Shown: positions 8,083-17,924 of the stretch, in pieces | How the letters are laid out: each line of letters opens with the position of its first letter | Position numbering within the stretch: the first letter of the stretch is position 1 | DNA from: an uncultured Roseibium sp. | Lineage (GTDB): Bacteria; Pseudomonadota; Alphaproteobacteria; Rhizobiales; Stappiaceae | Reading direction: 5' to 3' | Length of the DNA stretch: 64,000 nt | NCBI RefSeq assembly: GCF_963675985.1 | Contig: NZ_OY780958.1 | Location: 1,736,001-1,800,000 of the forward strand | Position numbers and translations under genes: made by a program | Notes under the pieces: generated by a model | The model's database searches: none | Told to the model about the DNA's origin: nothing | Seen by the model: the letters and a program-made list of their open reading frames with translations, nothing else

Positions 8083-11000
8083 CTATGCCGCCGCCAGCCG
8101 CGACAGCTTGGTCAGGACCGTCGCGGTGCCCTTGAGGCGGTCGTCGGTCTTCTCCCAGTCGCGGGTGAGAACGATCTTCTGGTCCGGCCGGATCTTGGCC
8201 AGAACGCCCTGTTCCGTAATATAGCCGACGAGCGCTGCCGGATTGGGGAATTCGGCGTTGCGGAAGGTGATAACGATCCCCTTCGGACCGGCGTCGACCT
8301 TCTCCACATTGGCCTTGCGGCACAGGCCTTTGATGAAGACGATCTTCAACAGATGACCGACTTCCTCAGGCAGAGGTCCGAAGCGGTCGATCATTTCCGC
8401 ACCGAAGGCATCGATTTCCTCGGCTTCGGTCACATCGCCGAGACGGCGGTAAAGCTGCAGGCGCAGTTGCAGGTCCGGCACATAGTCTTCCGGGATCAGG
8501 ACCGGCGTGCCGATATTGATCTGCGGCGACCAGTGGTCCTCGCCCATGTCCGCACCGCCGTCCTTGAGCTGAGCCACGGCTTCCTCCAGCATCTGCTGGT
8601 AAAGCTCGAAGCCGACCTCCTTGATGTGGCCGGACTGTTCCTCGCCAAGCAGGTTGCCCGCGCCGCGGATGTCGAGGTCGTGGCTGGCAAGCTGGAAGCC
8701 GGCACCGAGGGTCTCCAGCGACTGCAGCACCTTGAGCCGCCTTTCGGCGGTCGTGGTCAGCATCTTGTTGGCCGGGACCGTGAACAGGGCATAGGCGCGG
8801 GTCTTGGACCGGCCGACGCGGCCGCGAAGCTGATAGAGCTGGGCTAGCCCGAACATGTCGGCCCTGTGCACGATCAGCGTGTTTGCGGTCGGAATGTCCA
8901 GGCCGGATTCCACGATTGTGGTCGACAGAAGGACATTGAATTTGCCTTCGTAGAACGCATTCATCACGTCTTCCAGTTCGCCCGGCGGCATCTGGCCGTG
9001 GGCGACTGCGACTTTCAGTTCCGGTACGTTCTCGTCCAGGAAGGCCTTGGTTTCGGCCAGGTCGGAAACCCGCGGGCAGACGTAGAAGCTTTGACCGCCG
9101 CGATAATGCTCGCGCAAAAGTGCCTCGCGGACCACCAGCGGATCAAACGGAGAGACGAACGTCCTCACCGCCAGGCGGTCGACCGGCGGCGTCGCGATCA
9201 GCGACAGTTCGCGGACCCCGGTCAGGGCCAGCTGCAGCGTGCGCGGGATCGGGGTTGCCGACAGGGTCAGCACATGGACGTCGGACTTCAGTTCCTTCAG
9301 CCGTTCCTTGTGCTTCACTCCAAAGTGCTGCTCCTCGTCAATGATCAGCAGGCCCAGATCCCGGAACTTGATCGATTTGCCGAGCAGCGCATGCGTTCCG
9401 ATGACGATATCGACCGAGCCGTCGGTGATCCCCGCCTTGGTCTTGCTCAACTCTTTCGCAGGGACGAGGCGCGAGGCATGGGCGACGTTGATCGGCAGAC
9501 CGTGGAAGCGCTCCGAAAAGGTCTTGTAGTGCTGGCGGGCAAGGAGAGTCGTCGGTACCACGACGGCGACCTGCCGGCCCGACATGGCAGCGACAAAGGC
9601 AGCGCGAAGCGCCACTTCAGTCTTGCCGAAACCGACATCGCCACAGACAAGCCGGTCCATCGGCCGTCCGGCGGCAAGATCGTCGAAGACGGAGTCGATG
9701 GCGGTGAGCTGATCGTCCGTTTCCTCATACGGAAAACGGGATGCGAATTCGTCATAGACGCCTTCCGGCGTTTCAACGACAGGCGCTGTCTTGAGTGCGC
9801 GGGCGGCCGCGGTCTTGATCAGGCCGTCGGCAATTTCGAGAATGCGTTTCTTGAGTTTGGCCTTGCGCGCCTGCCAGGCGCCGCCGCCAAGCTTGTCGAG
9901 TTGGGTGTCGGACTCGTCGGAGCCGTAGCGCGACAGAAGCTCGATGTTTTCGACCGGGAGATAGAGCTTGTCGCCCCCGTGATACTGCAGTTCCAGGCAG
10001 TCATGCGGCGCACCGACAGCCTCGATGGTCTTCAAGCCGATGAAGCGGCCGATGCCGTGCTCCACGTGGACGACCAGATCGCCTTCCGCAAGACCCGTTG
10101 CCTCGGTGATGACATTTGCGCCCTTGGCCTTGCGCCGGCTCTTGCGCACAAGGCGATCACCAAGGATATCCTGTTCGCCGATGAAGGCGATATCGGCGAC
10201 TTCGAAGCCATGTTCAATCCCGAGGACGCACAGCGCCGTGGTCTTTTCAGGCAGCTCACGGGCATCCGCCAATGTTTCGATATCGCGCGTCGCGCCGAGC
10301 CCGTGGTCGCCCAGGATCTGGCCGAGACGGTCGCGGGAGCCGTCGGACCAGCAGGCAATCACCGTCCGCTTGCCGTCTTTCTGCAAGGTTTTGACGTGGG
10401 TGATCAGCGCGTCGAATATGTTGACGTCGCCTGCCGCCCGCTCCGCGGCAAAGGACCGGCCCTGACGGCCGGCCAGATCGACGATCTGCCTGCCCTGCCC
10501 TGGCGGCGGCAAAAACGGATCCATGGCCGCACTTGCCGTGTCGGCAACGCTTGCGGTCCATTCGTCCTGTGTCAGGTAAATCTCGTCCGGGGCAACCGGC
10601 ATATAGGGCACGGTGCCGGCTGAACCGCCTGCCTCGCGCGCTTCCTGGCGAGCGCTGTAATGTTCGCCGATCTGGTCGAGACGCTCGCGGATGGCATCCG
10701 CGGCCGAGGTGTCGAGCACAATCGGCGTGTCGCCGATGTAGTCGAACACGGTTTCCAGCTTTTCGTGGAACAGGGGCAACCAGTGTTCCATGCCGGCATA
10801 GCGCCGGCCGTCGCTGATCGACTGATAGAGGACATCGTCCCGGCTGGCGGCGCCGAAACTGGACAGGTAGGCGCGGCGGAATCGGGAAATCGCATCCTCG
10901 GTCAGGACGACTTCGCTCATGGGAACGAGATCGAGCCGCTTGAGCTGTTTCGAGGTCCGCTGGGTTTCCGGATCGAAGGAGCGGATCGATTCCAGCGTAT

Positions 11001-11568
11001 CGCCGAAAAAGTCGAGCCGCACCGGTTCCTCGGAGCCCGGCGTAAACAGGTCGACGATGCCGCCGCGCACGGCATACTCGCCGGTTTCACGCACGGTCGG
11101 CGTTCGTGAAAAGCCGTTCATTTCCAGCCATGCGCCAATGTCGGCCATATCGATCCGATTACCCGGCGCCATGGCAAAGGTCTGCTTGGCCATCCAGTTT
11201 CGCTCGGGCATGCGCTGGAGCGCGGCATTGAGCGTCGTCAGCAGGACGGTTGGTCGATCTTCCGGCAGTCCGTGGGCAAGTGCGCCGAGAGCGAGCAAAC
11301 GGCGTGCGCTGATGGCCGGATTGGGGGAGACGCGGTCATAGGGAAGACAGTCCCACGCGGGCAGCTGCAGGGTCTGGATATCGGAGTCGAAAAACCGCAG
11401 GGCTTCGGCGACCATCTGCATGCGTGTGGCATCGCGGGCGATGAAGACCAGCGCGAGGCCTTTCCTGTCACTTTCCGCCAGAATGCGGGCGAGCGCATAG
11501 CTTTCGGCCCCGTCGGGTACACTGGCAAGGGTAACGTTGGCCTGGTCTTTCAACAGGCTTTCAAACAC
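8083..11568 (-). CDS. mfd: Transcription-repair coupling factor Mfd
   Basis: A 1161-residue, full-length Mfd. The UvrB-homology module is N-terminal, the RNA-polymerase-interacting CarD-like domain is around residues 480-560 (GDLVVHVEHGIGRFIGL), and the RecG-like helicase motor follows with Walker A GDVGFGKTEVALRAAF, the DEEQHFG Walker B box, SATPIPRTLQ and the QLRGRVGRS motif. The TRCF domain is C-terminal. It removes stalled RNA polymerase at lesions and recruits UvrA. It follows sdhE on the same strand by 30 bases, a conserved pairing with recG divergent. Confidence 0.97.
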   Translation of the reverse strand: MFESLLKDQANVTLASVPDGAESYALARILAESDRKGLALVFIARDATRMQMVAEALRFFDSDIQTLQLPAWDCLPYDRVSPNPAISARRLLALGALAHGLPEDRPTVLLTTLNAALQRMPERNWMAKQTFAMAPGNRIDMADIGAWLEMNGFSRTPTVRETGEYAVRGGIVDLFTPGSEEPVRLDFFGDTLESIRSFDPETQRTSKQLKRLDLVPMSEVVLTEDAISRFRRAYLSSFGAASRDDVLYQSISDGRRYAGMEHWLPLFHEKLETVFDYIGDTPIVLDTSAADAIRERLDQIGEHYSARQEAREAGGSAGTVPYMPVAPDEIYLTQDEWTASVADTASAAMDPFLPPPGQGRQIVDLAGRQGRSFAAERAAGDVNIFDALITHVKTLQKDGKRTVIACWSDGSRDRLGQILGDHGLGATRDIETLADARELPEKTTALCVLGIEHGFEVADIAFIGEQDILGDRLVRKSRRKAKGANVITEATGLAEGDLVVHVEHGIGRFIGLKTIEAVGAPHDCLELQYHGGDKLYLPVENIELLSRYGSDESDTQLDKLGGGAWQARKAKLKKRILEIADGLIKTAAARALKTAPVVETPEGVYDEFASRFPYEETDDQLTAIDSVFDDLAAGRPMDRLVCGDVGFGKTEVALRAAFVAAMSGRQVAVVVPTTLLARQHYKTFSERFHGLPINVAHASRLVPAKELSKTKAGITDGSVDIVIGTHALLGKSIKFRDLGLLIIDEEQHFGVKHKERLKELKSDVHVLTLSATPIPRTLQLALTGVRELSLIATPPVDRLAVRTFVSPFDPLVVREALLREHYRGGQSFYVCPRVSDLAETKAFLDENVPELKVAVAHGQMPPGELEDVMNAFYEGKFNVLLSTTIVESGLDIPTANTLIVHRADMFGLAQLYQLRGRVGRSKTRAYALFTVPANKMLTTTAERRLKVLQSLETLGAGFQLASHDLDIRGAGNLLGEEQSGHIKEVGFELYQQMLEEAVAQLKDGGADMGEDHWSPQINIGTPVLIPEDYVPDLQLRLQLYRRLGDVTEAEEIDAFGAEMIDRFGPLPEEVGHLLKIVFIKGLCRKANVEKVDAGPKGIVITFRNAEFPNPAALVGYITEQGVLAKIRPDQKIVLTRDWEKTDDRLKGTATVLTKLSRLAAA

Positions 11569-11598
11569 GTGCGTCTTCCTCGGCTAGATCTGTTCTGT

Positions 11599-11910
11599 TC
11601 AGTTCAGCGGAATGCCGGCTGCGATCGCTTCTTCGCAATAGGCGATGATGCGGCGATACAAGGGACCGTCCCATTCTTCCGGCAATGGCGTTCTGCCGGT
11701 TATCCAGGCATAAAGATCATGATCGTTCGCGTTCAGCAGGCGCTCGAGTTCGGTCAGTTCATCGTCGTTCAGGTCATCGATCTGTGCCTTGGCAAAACCG
11801 CCGAGAAGCAGATCCATTTCCTTGATGCCCCGGTGACAGCAGCGGAACAGGATCTTCTTGCGCCGATTGTCTCGTTCCGGCGCACCCTGATCGGTATGAA
11901 GTTCGCTCAT
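11599..11910 (-). CDS. sdhE: FAD assembly factor SdhE (succinate dehydrogenase assembly factor 2)
   Basis: The protein is 103 residues and fits the SdhE/Sdh5 family: the RGIKEMD segment (around residues 28-34) corresponds to the conserved RGxxE motif that contacts the flavoprotein, followed by the acidic helix ELERLLNANDHDLYAWI. It helps attach FAD covalently to succinate dehydrogenase. It sits between mfd (same strand) and recG (divergent), the usual alphaproteobacterial position. The divergent gap 11911-12093 probably carries both promoters. Confidence 0.9.
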   Translation of the reverse strand: MSELHTDQGAPERDNRRKKILFRCCHRGIKEMDLLLGGFAKAQIDDLNDDELTELERLLNANDHDLYAWITGRTPLPEEWDGPLYRRIIAYCEEAIAAGIPLN

Positions 11911-12093
11911 CGTGAAACCTGTTCGCTGTCGCCGGCGGCTCGGCCGGCGGGAGTGGCCTTTGTGGTATCGTTGGCCGCTATATAGCGTTGCAGAGCGTTC
12001 CTGTCAGCGTCCCTGTCCCACATTGCGAACAAGTCGCGCTTCGTGGCACAAGAACAACTCGTCTGCCCTTCGTCAGGAAGCCATCGTCTCATC

Positions 12094-14196
12094 ATGCGTC
12101 CTTCGGTTCTCGACCCCCTGTTTGCGCCGGTCTCGTCATTGTCGGGAATCGGACCGAAAATTTCGAAACTGGTGTCATCGCTGGTGACGTCCCATCCCGA
12201 CCGGGAAGCGACCATTGCCGATCTGCTCTTCCACCTTCCGCACAATGTCATCGACCGGCGTCATAAGCCTGGGATTGCCTATTCGGAAAACGGCGACATC
12301 GTCACCCTCGATGTGATGATTGACCGGCATATGCCTGGTCCGCGCCATGGCAAGGCGCCCTACCGGATCCTGGCGTCCGACGACACCGGATCGATCGCCT
12401 TCGTGTTCTTTCATCCGCACAGGGACTGGCTTGAAAAAATGTTCCCGGAAGGCGAGCGGCGGATCGTTTCCGGCAAGGTCGACTGGTTCAACGAACGCCC
12501 GCAGATGGTCCACCCGGACTATGTATTGAAGCCGGAAGAAGCCGCCGCCATGCCACCGGTGGAACCAATCTATCCACTGACAGCGGGGGTGGCGGCAAAA
12601 ACGCTGCAAAAGGCGATCAAAGCCGCCGCCGAACGGGTGCCGACGCTGCCCGAATGGCTCGATGATGCCTATTTGCGGCAAACCCAGTGGCCGGATTTCG
12701 CCGACGCGATCAAGACGATCCATCACCCGCAGGAGCAATCCGACATTTCCCCCGAAGGGGCTTTCGTGCAGCGGCTTGCTTATGACGAGTTGCTGGCGAG
12801 CCAACTGGCTCTGGCCCTTGTGCGCGCCAACATGCGCCAACTGGGAGGCATTGCGCGCAAGCCTGAAGGAAGGTTGCAGAAAGCGGTGATCGCCGCCCTG
12901 CCCTTTCAACTCACCGAAAGCCAGAGGACGGCGATTTCTGAAATCAACGGGGATCTGGCCGAACCGATACGCATGCTCCGGCTGCTGCAGGGCGACGTCG
13001 GTTCCGGCAAGACCGTCGTGGCCCTTGCCGCGCTGGCGCAGGTCATCGAATGCGGTGCGCAGGGTGCGATCATGGCGCCGACCGAAATCCTGGCGCGCCA
13101 GCATTTTGCGTCCATGGCGCCGCTTTGCGAAAAGGTCGGAATTCGAATCGCCTTACTGACCGGCAAGGACGGCCAGAAGCAGCGCCGGATCACACAGGAA
13201 AAGTTGGATGCCGGCGAGATCGACCTGGCCGTCGGCACCCATGCCCTGTTTCAGGGAACGGTCACGTTCAAGGATCTCGGTCTGGTCGTCGTCGACGAGC
13301 AACACCGTTTCGGTGTTCACCAGCGGCTGGCGTTGTCGGCCAAGGGCAAGGGTGTCGATGTGCTGGTCATGACCGCGACCCCGATCCCGCGCACGCTGGT
13401 GCTGACCTGTTTCGGCGACATGGACGTCTCGCGGCTGACGGATAAGCCGGCAGGCCGGAAGCCCATCAAGACGGTGTCGGCTTCCCTCGACCGCCTGGAT
13501 GAAATCATGGACCGTATCGGCGCGGCCGTCCGCGAAGGGCAAAAGGTCTATTGGGTGTGCCCACTGGTGGAAGAATCCGAAAAGATCGACCTCGCGGCGG
13601 TGGAAGACCGGCACCGGGTGCTGGAACAGTTTCTCCGGCAACGGGTATCCCTGGTTCACGGTCGCATGAGCGCAGATGAAAAGGACGCGGCCATGAGCGC
13701 GTTCAAGGGGGGCGAAACCCGTGTTCTGGTGGCGACCACGGTGATCGAGGTCGGGGTCGATGTCCCGGACGCGACCATCATGGTCATCGAGCATGCCGAG
13801 CGGTTCGGCCTTGCCCAGCTTCACCAGCTGCGCGGACGTGTCGGCCGCGGCGACAAACCGTCCTCCTGTGTCCTGTTGTTCAAGGGACCGCTTGGGGAAA
13901 CGGCTCAAGCGCGGCTCAACATCATGCGGGAGACCAACGACGGTTTTCTGATTGCCGAGGAGGACCTGCGGCTGCGCGGCGGCGGTGAAATCCTAGGCAC
14001 CCGTCAGTCAGGGACGCCGGGCTTCCGGATCGCCCAGGTGGAGCACCATGCGGATCTCATGGAAACGGCGCGCGATGATGCACGGCTGATTCTGGAAAAC
14101 GATTCCGAACTGCAGGGAAAACGGGGCGATGCGCTGCGTTGCCTGCTTTATCTGTTCGGGCGGGACGAAGCGATCCGACTGTTGAGAGCTGGCTGA
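12094..14196 (+). CDS. recG: ATP-dependent DNA helicase RecG
   Basis: A 700-residue helicase that remodels stalled forks and Holliday junctions. The N-terminal wedge/OB domain is followed by Walker A GDVGSGKTVVALAA, the DEQHRFG box, TATPIPRTL, and the QLRGRVGRG motif, with the C-terminal TRG region. The ATG at 12094 (MRPSVLDPLF) is preferred: a GGAAG site precedes it and the 17 codons further upstream look non-coding. It is divergent from sdhE and ends seven bases before the convergent DUF502 gene. Confidence 0.96.
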   Translation: MRPSVLDPLFAPVSSLSGIGPKISKLVSSLVTSHPDREATIADLLFHLPHNVIDRRHKPGIAYSENGDIVTLDVMIDRHMPGPRHGKAPYRILASDDTGSIAFVFFHPHRDWLEKMFPEGERRIVSGKVDWFNERPQMVHPDYVLKPEEAAAMPPVEPIYPLTAGVAAKTLQKAIKAAAERVPTLPEWLDDAYLRQTQWPDFADAIKTIHHPQEQSDISPEGAFVQRLAYDELLASQLALALVRANMRQLGGIARKPEGRLQKAVIAALPFQLTESQRTAISEINGDLAEPIRMLRLLQGDVGSGKTVVALAALAQVIECGAQGAIMAPTEILARQHFASMAPLCEKVGIRIALLTGKDGQKQRRITQEKLDAGEIDLAVGTHALFQGTVTFKDLGLVVVDEQHRFGVHQRLALSAKGKGVDVLVMTATPIPRTLVLTCFGDMDVSRLTDKPAGRKPIKTVSASLDRLDEIMDRIGAAVREGQKVYWVCPLVEESEKIDLAAVEDRHRVLEQFLRQRVSLVHGRMSADEKDAAMSAFKGGETRVLVATTVIEVGVDVPDATIMVIEHAERFGLAQLHQLRGRVGRGDKPSSCVLLFKGPLGETAQARLNIMRETNDGFLIAEEDLRLRGGGEILGTRQSGTPGFRIAQVEHHADLMETARDDARLILENDSELQGKRGDALRCLLYLFGRDEAIRLLRAG

Positions 14197-14203
14197 GAGA
14201 CGC

Positions 14204-14956
14204 TTACGCGTCTTCGCGGGGCGTCTCGGCAGGCGTCTTGGAAATACCTTTTTGGTCCGGCTTCTTTTCCATCACATCATCAAGGATTTCCGGATAGGAC
14301 GGATTGACCAGACCTGCCGAAATGACCAGCTTGGCGGCGTCCTCGACCGACATTGACAGTTCGATGATGTCTTCGCGGGGGACGAACAGCAGAAAACCGG
14401 AGGTCGGATTTGGGGTTGTCGGAAGGAAGACCGAGACGAGATCGGCCTTGTCGCCCAGACGGCGCGCCACTTCGCCTTTGGTCTGCGTCGAGATGAAAAC
14501 GATCGCCCACAGGCCCTTGCGCGGATATTCGATCAGGGCCGCCTTAGTGAAGCTGCTTCCCCGTTCATCGAGCACCGTTTCGAAGATCTGCTTCAGGCCG
14601 CTGTAGATGTTTCGCACCAGCGGCATGCGTCCGACAACGGATTCACCGAAGGACAATAGACTGCGTCCGGCGAAATTCGCCGTCACGAATCCGACGATCG
14701 TTAGCAGGACGATGGCAACGATCAGACCAAAACCGGGCACGGGGAAAGGCAGATAGGTGTCCGGGTTATAGACCTTTGGCACGAAGGGCTTGACCCAGCC
14801 ATCGACCCATTGGATGAAGGTCCAGGTCAACCACAGGGTAATTCCAATTGGACCCGCAATGACAAGGCCGGTCAGGAAATAGTTCCGCACGCGGGTCGTT
14901 ACCCGGCCCTTGTGGCCGCCCGCCGGAATATCTTCCCTTGAGCTATCGCGCGTCAT
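14204..14956 (-). CDS. DUF502 family membrane protein
   Basis: About 250 residues with two N-terminal membrane segments (around residues 26-50 and 75-97) and a soluble C-terminal domain containing YPRKGLWAIVFIS and VFLPTTPNPTSGFLLFVPREDI, which are hallmarks of DUF502. The function is not established. The ATG at 14956 is chosen because AGAGG lies eight bases upstream; a GTG at 14965 would abut that same AGAGG. It is convergent with recG, and this pairing is common in Rhizobiales. Confidence 0.85.
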   Translation of the reverse strand: MTRDSSREDIPAGGHKGRVTTRVRNYFLTGLVIAGPIGITLWLTWTFIQWVDGWVKPFVPKVYNPDTYLPFPVPGFGLIVAIVLLTIVGFVTANFAGRSLLSFGESVVGRMPLVRNIYSGLKQIFETVLDERGSSFTKAALIEYPRKGLWAIVFISTQTKGEVARRLGDKADLVSVFLPTTPNPTSGFLLFVPREDIIELSMSVEDAAKLVISAGLVNPSYPEILDDVMEKKPDQKGISKTPAETPREDA

Positions 14957-15100
14957 TATGGACACCTCTTGATACGACGAAACCGTCGCAATTCTTTTCC
15001 AAGTCCACTACATAGTTGTTTTAAGTGCGCTGCGGTATCCCGTAGCTGGATTAATTTTGCGCGATCCGCGCGATCGACTGCACGAAACGGAGGCAGCCCT

Positions 15101-15481
15101 TTGAGGCGCACCACCTTCAAGCTCCTCGGGTTCGGCTGCGTGGCTGCCGGCGTGATCGGTATTTTTCTGCCGATCATGCCGACGACGATCTTTTTCATCC
15201 TTGCGGCAGCCGCATTCGCCCGTTCGTCACCGGAACTGGAAAAGCGGATCCTTGACCATCCGCGTTACGGTCCGCCTGTACGGAATTGGCGGGAGCATGG
15301 TGTCGTGCCCGTGAAGGCGAAAATCTACGCCCTGTCCGGTATGGCTTTCGGCTTTATCGTCTTTTTATGGGCAGCCCATCCCAAACCCTGGCTGGCGATC
15401 GTCGTCGGGGTGTTCATGGTAGCCTGCGGGCTCTACGTGGGAACGCGCCCATCGGTGGCTGGGACCGACACAGGGTCCTAG
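15101..15481 (+). CDS. DUF454/YbaN family small membrane protein
   Basis: About 126 residues beginning at TTG 15101, preceded by CGGAGG at the right distance; the longer reading from 14969 adds 44 residues with no family likeness. The protein has the DUF454 pattern: an N-terminal membrane hairpin around GVIGIFLPIMPTTIFFILAAAAFARSS, the HPRYGPPVRNWREHG segment, and two further C-terminal membrane helices. The family has no assigned function. It is divergent from the DUF502 gene, sharing a 144-base regulatory gap. Confidence 0.82.
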   Translation: MRRTTFKLLGFGCVAAGVIGIFLPIMPTTIFFILAAAAFARSSPELEKRILDHPRYGPPVRNWREHGVVPVKAKIYALSGMAFGFIVFLWAAHPKPWLAIVVGVFMVACGLYVGTRPSVAGTDTGS

Positions 15482-15517
15482 ATTGCGGCGTCGGATAGCC
15501 CTCCGCCGCGCAGATCC

Positions 15518-15973
15518 TCAGTCGTCCGGGATCAGACGCTTGCCGAAGGCCAGACTGGTTTCGAGAATGTAGCCCATCCCCTCGTAAAAAGCGGAAGCCT
15601 GTTCATTGTCCTTGCGGACAAACAGATTAATTTTCGGGCATCCCCGATTGATCAGATACGCCTCGCAGTGGCTCATGAGCTGCCGGCCACAACCGGAGCC
15701 CTGATGCTCGGGCGAGATACTGAGATAGTAGATCGCGCCGCGATGGCCGTCGTATCCGGCCATGACGGAGCCGATCACCTTGTCCTCCTTCGTGATCGGA
15801 TCCCGGCATAGCATGACGAAGAAACCGCCATTGCGATCCGTCAGCTTGCGGTCAATGTCCTTGTCCGGATCGTTCCAGGCCCGGATCAATCCGCAGTCCT
15901 GCCATAGGGAGATGACCTGTTTGCGATGCCGTTCCTGAAAATCGACGATGGAATAATCGGAGGGTATCGGCAT
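15518..15973 (-). CDS. GNAT family N-acetyltransferase, YpeA-like
   Basis: A 151-residue GNAT protein. The acetyl-CoA pyrophosphate loop is seen as HQGSGCGRQLM (around residues 90-100) and the C-terminal NEQASAFYEGMGY is the usual final beta-alpha element. The YYLSISPEHQGSG arrangement is close to the YpeA group, whose substrate is undefined. Its ATG overlaps the glmS stop codon by one base (TAATG), which suggests translational coupling with glmS. Confidence 0.85.
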   Translation of the reverse strand: MPIPSDYSIVDFQERHRKQVISLWQDCGLIRAWNDPDKDIDRKLTDRNGGFFVMLCRDPITKEDKVIGSVMAGYDGHRGAIYYLSISPEHQGSGCGRQLMSHCEAYLINRGCPKINLFVRKDNEQASAFYEGMGYILETSLAFGKRLIPDD

Positions 15974-17799
15974 TATTCAACGGTTACCGACTTGGCGAGA
16001 TTACGCGGCTGATCCACATCCGTTCCCATAAAGACGGCCGTATAATAGGCGATGAGCTGCACCGGCAGGGCATAGATGATCGGTGCGGCGATCTCGGGGA
16101 CATCCGGCATGACCACGATCTTGCCGGCCGAATTGCCGCATTCCGCAGCTCCTTTTTCGTCGGTGATCAGGATGATATCACCGCCGCGCGCCGCCACTTC
16201 CTGCATGTTCGACACTGTCTTTTCGTAGATCCCGTCATGGGGGGCGATCACGAAAACCGGCATGTTTTCATCGATCAACGCGATCGGTCCGTGTTTCAAC
16301 TCGCCGGCCGCGTAGCCTTCCGCATGGATGTAGGAAAGTTCCTTCAGTTTCAGGGCGCCTTCCAGGGCCAACGGGAAATTCGTTCCCCGGCCGAGATATA
16401 GCGCATTGTGTGTCCGGGACAGCGGTTGCGACAACCGTTCGATGGCGACTTCCTGCTTCAGGGCCTGCACGGCGAGCCCCGGAGTGGCGGCAAGGCCCTC
16501 GATCAGTTCCGCTTCACGCTCCGCTGACAGGACACCGCGGATTCTGCCGGCCTGGATGGCCAGCGCAGCGAGAACGGTCAGCTGGCAGGTGAACGCCTTG
16601 GTCGAGGCAACGCCGACTTCCGGACCGGCGATTGTCTGGAAGATCACATCCGACTCGCGGGCAATCGTGCTTTCGGGGACATTGACCACGGCGCCGATAA
16701 CCGCCCCATGCGCCCTGCAATAACGAAGGGACGCCAGCGTATCGGCCGTTTCCCCGGACTGGGAAATGAACAGGGCAAAATCGCCCTTGTTGATCGGGGT
16801 TTCCCGATAGCGGAACTCGGATGCGATATCGATTTCCACCGGCAGACGGGCGTATTTCTCAAACCAGTATTTGGCGATCAGTCCCGCGTAGAAAGCGGTT
16901 CCGCACGCCGTAATGACGATACGATCCAGGTTGGCGAAATCAGCGGCCTCGATACCCTGTACATTCGCCTGTTTCGCGGTCAGATCCACATACCGCGACA
17001 GGGTATGTCCGATCACTTCCGGCTGCTCATGGATTTCCTTGGCCATGAAGTGGCGGTAGTTGCCCTTGTCCATCGGCACGGCCGTGACCGTGGAGCGGGA
17101 TACCGGACGTTCTACCGCATTGTTATCGTGATCGAAAACCTTGACGCTGTTGCGGGTGATGACCGCCCAGTCCCCTTCTTCCAGATAGGTGATCCGGTCG
17201 GTGAACGGAGACAGCGCGATGGCATCCGACCCGAGGTACATTTCGCCTTCGCCGTGCCCAACCGCCAAGGGGGACCCTTTGCGCGCACCGATCATCAGGT
17301 CCTCTTCGCCTTCAAACAGGAAAGCGAGCGCGAAAGCCCCCTTCAGCCGAGGCAGGATGGCAGCGACGGCCTCTTGGGGCGACTTGCCCTTTTCCTGCTC
17401 GATATTCACCAGATGAGCGACGACTTCGGTGTCGGTCTCCGTCTCGGTCCGCGTGCCCTTCGTTGCGATCTCTTCGCGAAGTTCGAGATAATTTTCGATG
17501 ATGCCGTTGTGAACGATTGCCACACCGCCGGCCTTGTGGGGATGCGCATTCGCGGTCGTCGGTGCGCCGTGGGTCGCCCAACGGGTATGGCCGATACCGG
17601 AGGTCCCGGACAACGGGCTCCTTTCCAGCAGGGCTTCAAGGTTGCGCAATTTCCCTTCCGCGCGCCGCCGGACGAGTTTCCCGTCTTCAAGCGTTGCCAC
17701 ACCTGCGGAATCGTAACCGCGATATTCCAGTCGTTTCAAAGCATCCACGAGCCGCGGAGCTACATCTGTTTTTCCGAGAATACCGACAATCCCGCACAT
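15973..17799 (-). CDS. glmS: Glutamine-fructose-6-phosphate aminotransferase (isomerizing)
   Basis: A 608-residue enzyme making glucosamine-6-phosphate for cell-wall precursors. The ATG at 17799 gives an N-terminal MCGIVG, placing the catalytic Cys at position 2 after Met removal; the upstream 24 in-frame codons are not coding. The glutaminase half has RGYDSAG and the TRWATHG region. Two SIS isomerase domains follow (ISQSGETADTL; GRGTNFPLALEGALKLKELSYIHAEG), ending in LAKSVTVE. It lies 125 bases downstream of glmU on the same strand. No riboswitch or ribozyme was recognised upstream. Confidence 0.97.
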   Translation of the reverse strand: MCGIVGILGKTDVAPRLVDALKRLEYRGYDSAGVATLEDGKLVRRRAEGKLRNLEALLERSPLSGTSGIGHTRWATHGAPTTANAHPHKAGGVAIVHNGIIENYLELREEIATKGTRTETETDTEVVAHLVNIEQEKGKSPQEAVAAILPRLKGAFALAFLFEGEEDLMIGARKGSPLAVGHGEGEMYLGSDAIALSPFTDRITYLEEGDWAVITRNSVKVFDHDNNAVERPVSRSTVTAVPMDKGNYRHFMAKEIHEQPEVIGHTLSRYVDLTAKQANVQGIEAADFANLDRIVITACGTAFYAGLIAKYWFEKYARLPVEIDIASEFRYRETPINKGDFALFISQSGETADTLASLRYCRAHGAVIGAVVNVPESTIARESDVIFQTIAGPEVGVASTKAFTCQLTVLAALAIQAGRIRGVLSAEREAELIEGLAATPGLAVQALKQEVAIERLSQPLSRTHNALYLGRGTNFPLALEGALKLKELSYIHAEGYAAGELKHGPIALIDENMPVFVIAPHDGIYEKTVSNMQEVAARGGDIILITDEKGAAECGNSAGKIVVMPDVPEIAAPIIYALPVQLIAYYTAVFMGTDVDQPRNLAKSVTVE

Positions 17800-17924
17800 G
17801 CAATGCACCTTTATTAAAACCGGATTCGACGCAAAACGTTTAGACGACGCCTTACAGGGGATTGAAATCAAACCCTGTTTCAGTTCGTGACACGAGAAGC
17901 TTGAGAATTGGCTAAGCCTGTTGA

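Noticed and set aside
8866..10623. 585-codon plus-strand frame opposite mfd
   Set aside because: The minus strand encodes a complete Mfd with all motifs; the plus frame has none and is a GC-driven shadow.
17800..17924. glmS ribozyme or riboswitch in the glmU-glmS gap
   Set aside because: The gap is only 125 bases and lacks the glmS ribozyme core; that ribozyme is essentially a feature of Gram-positive bacteria.
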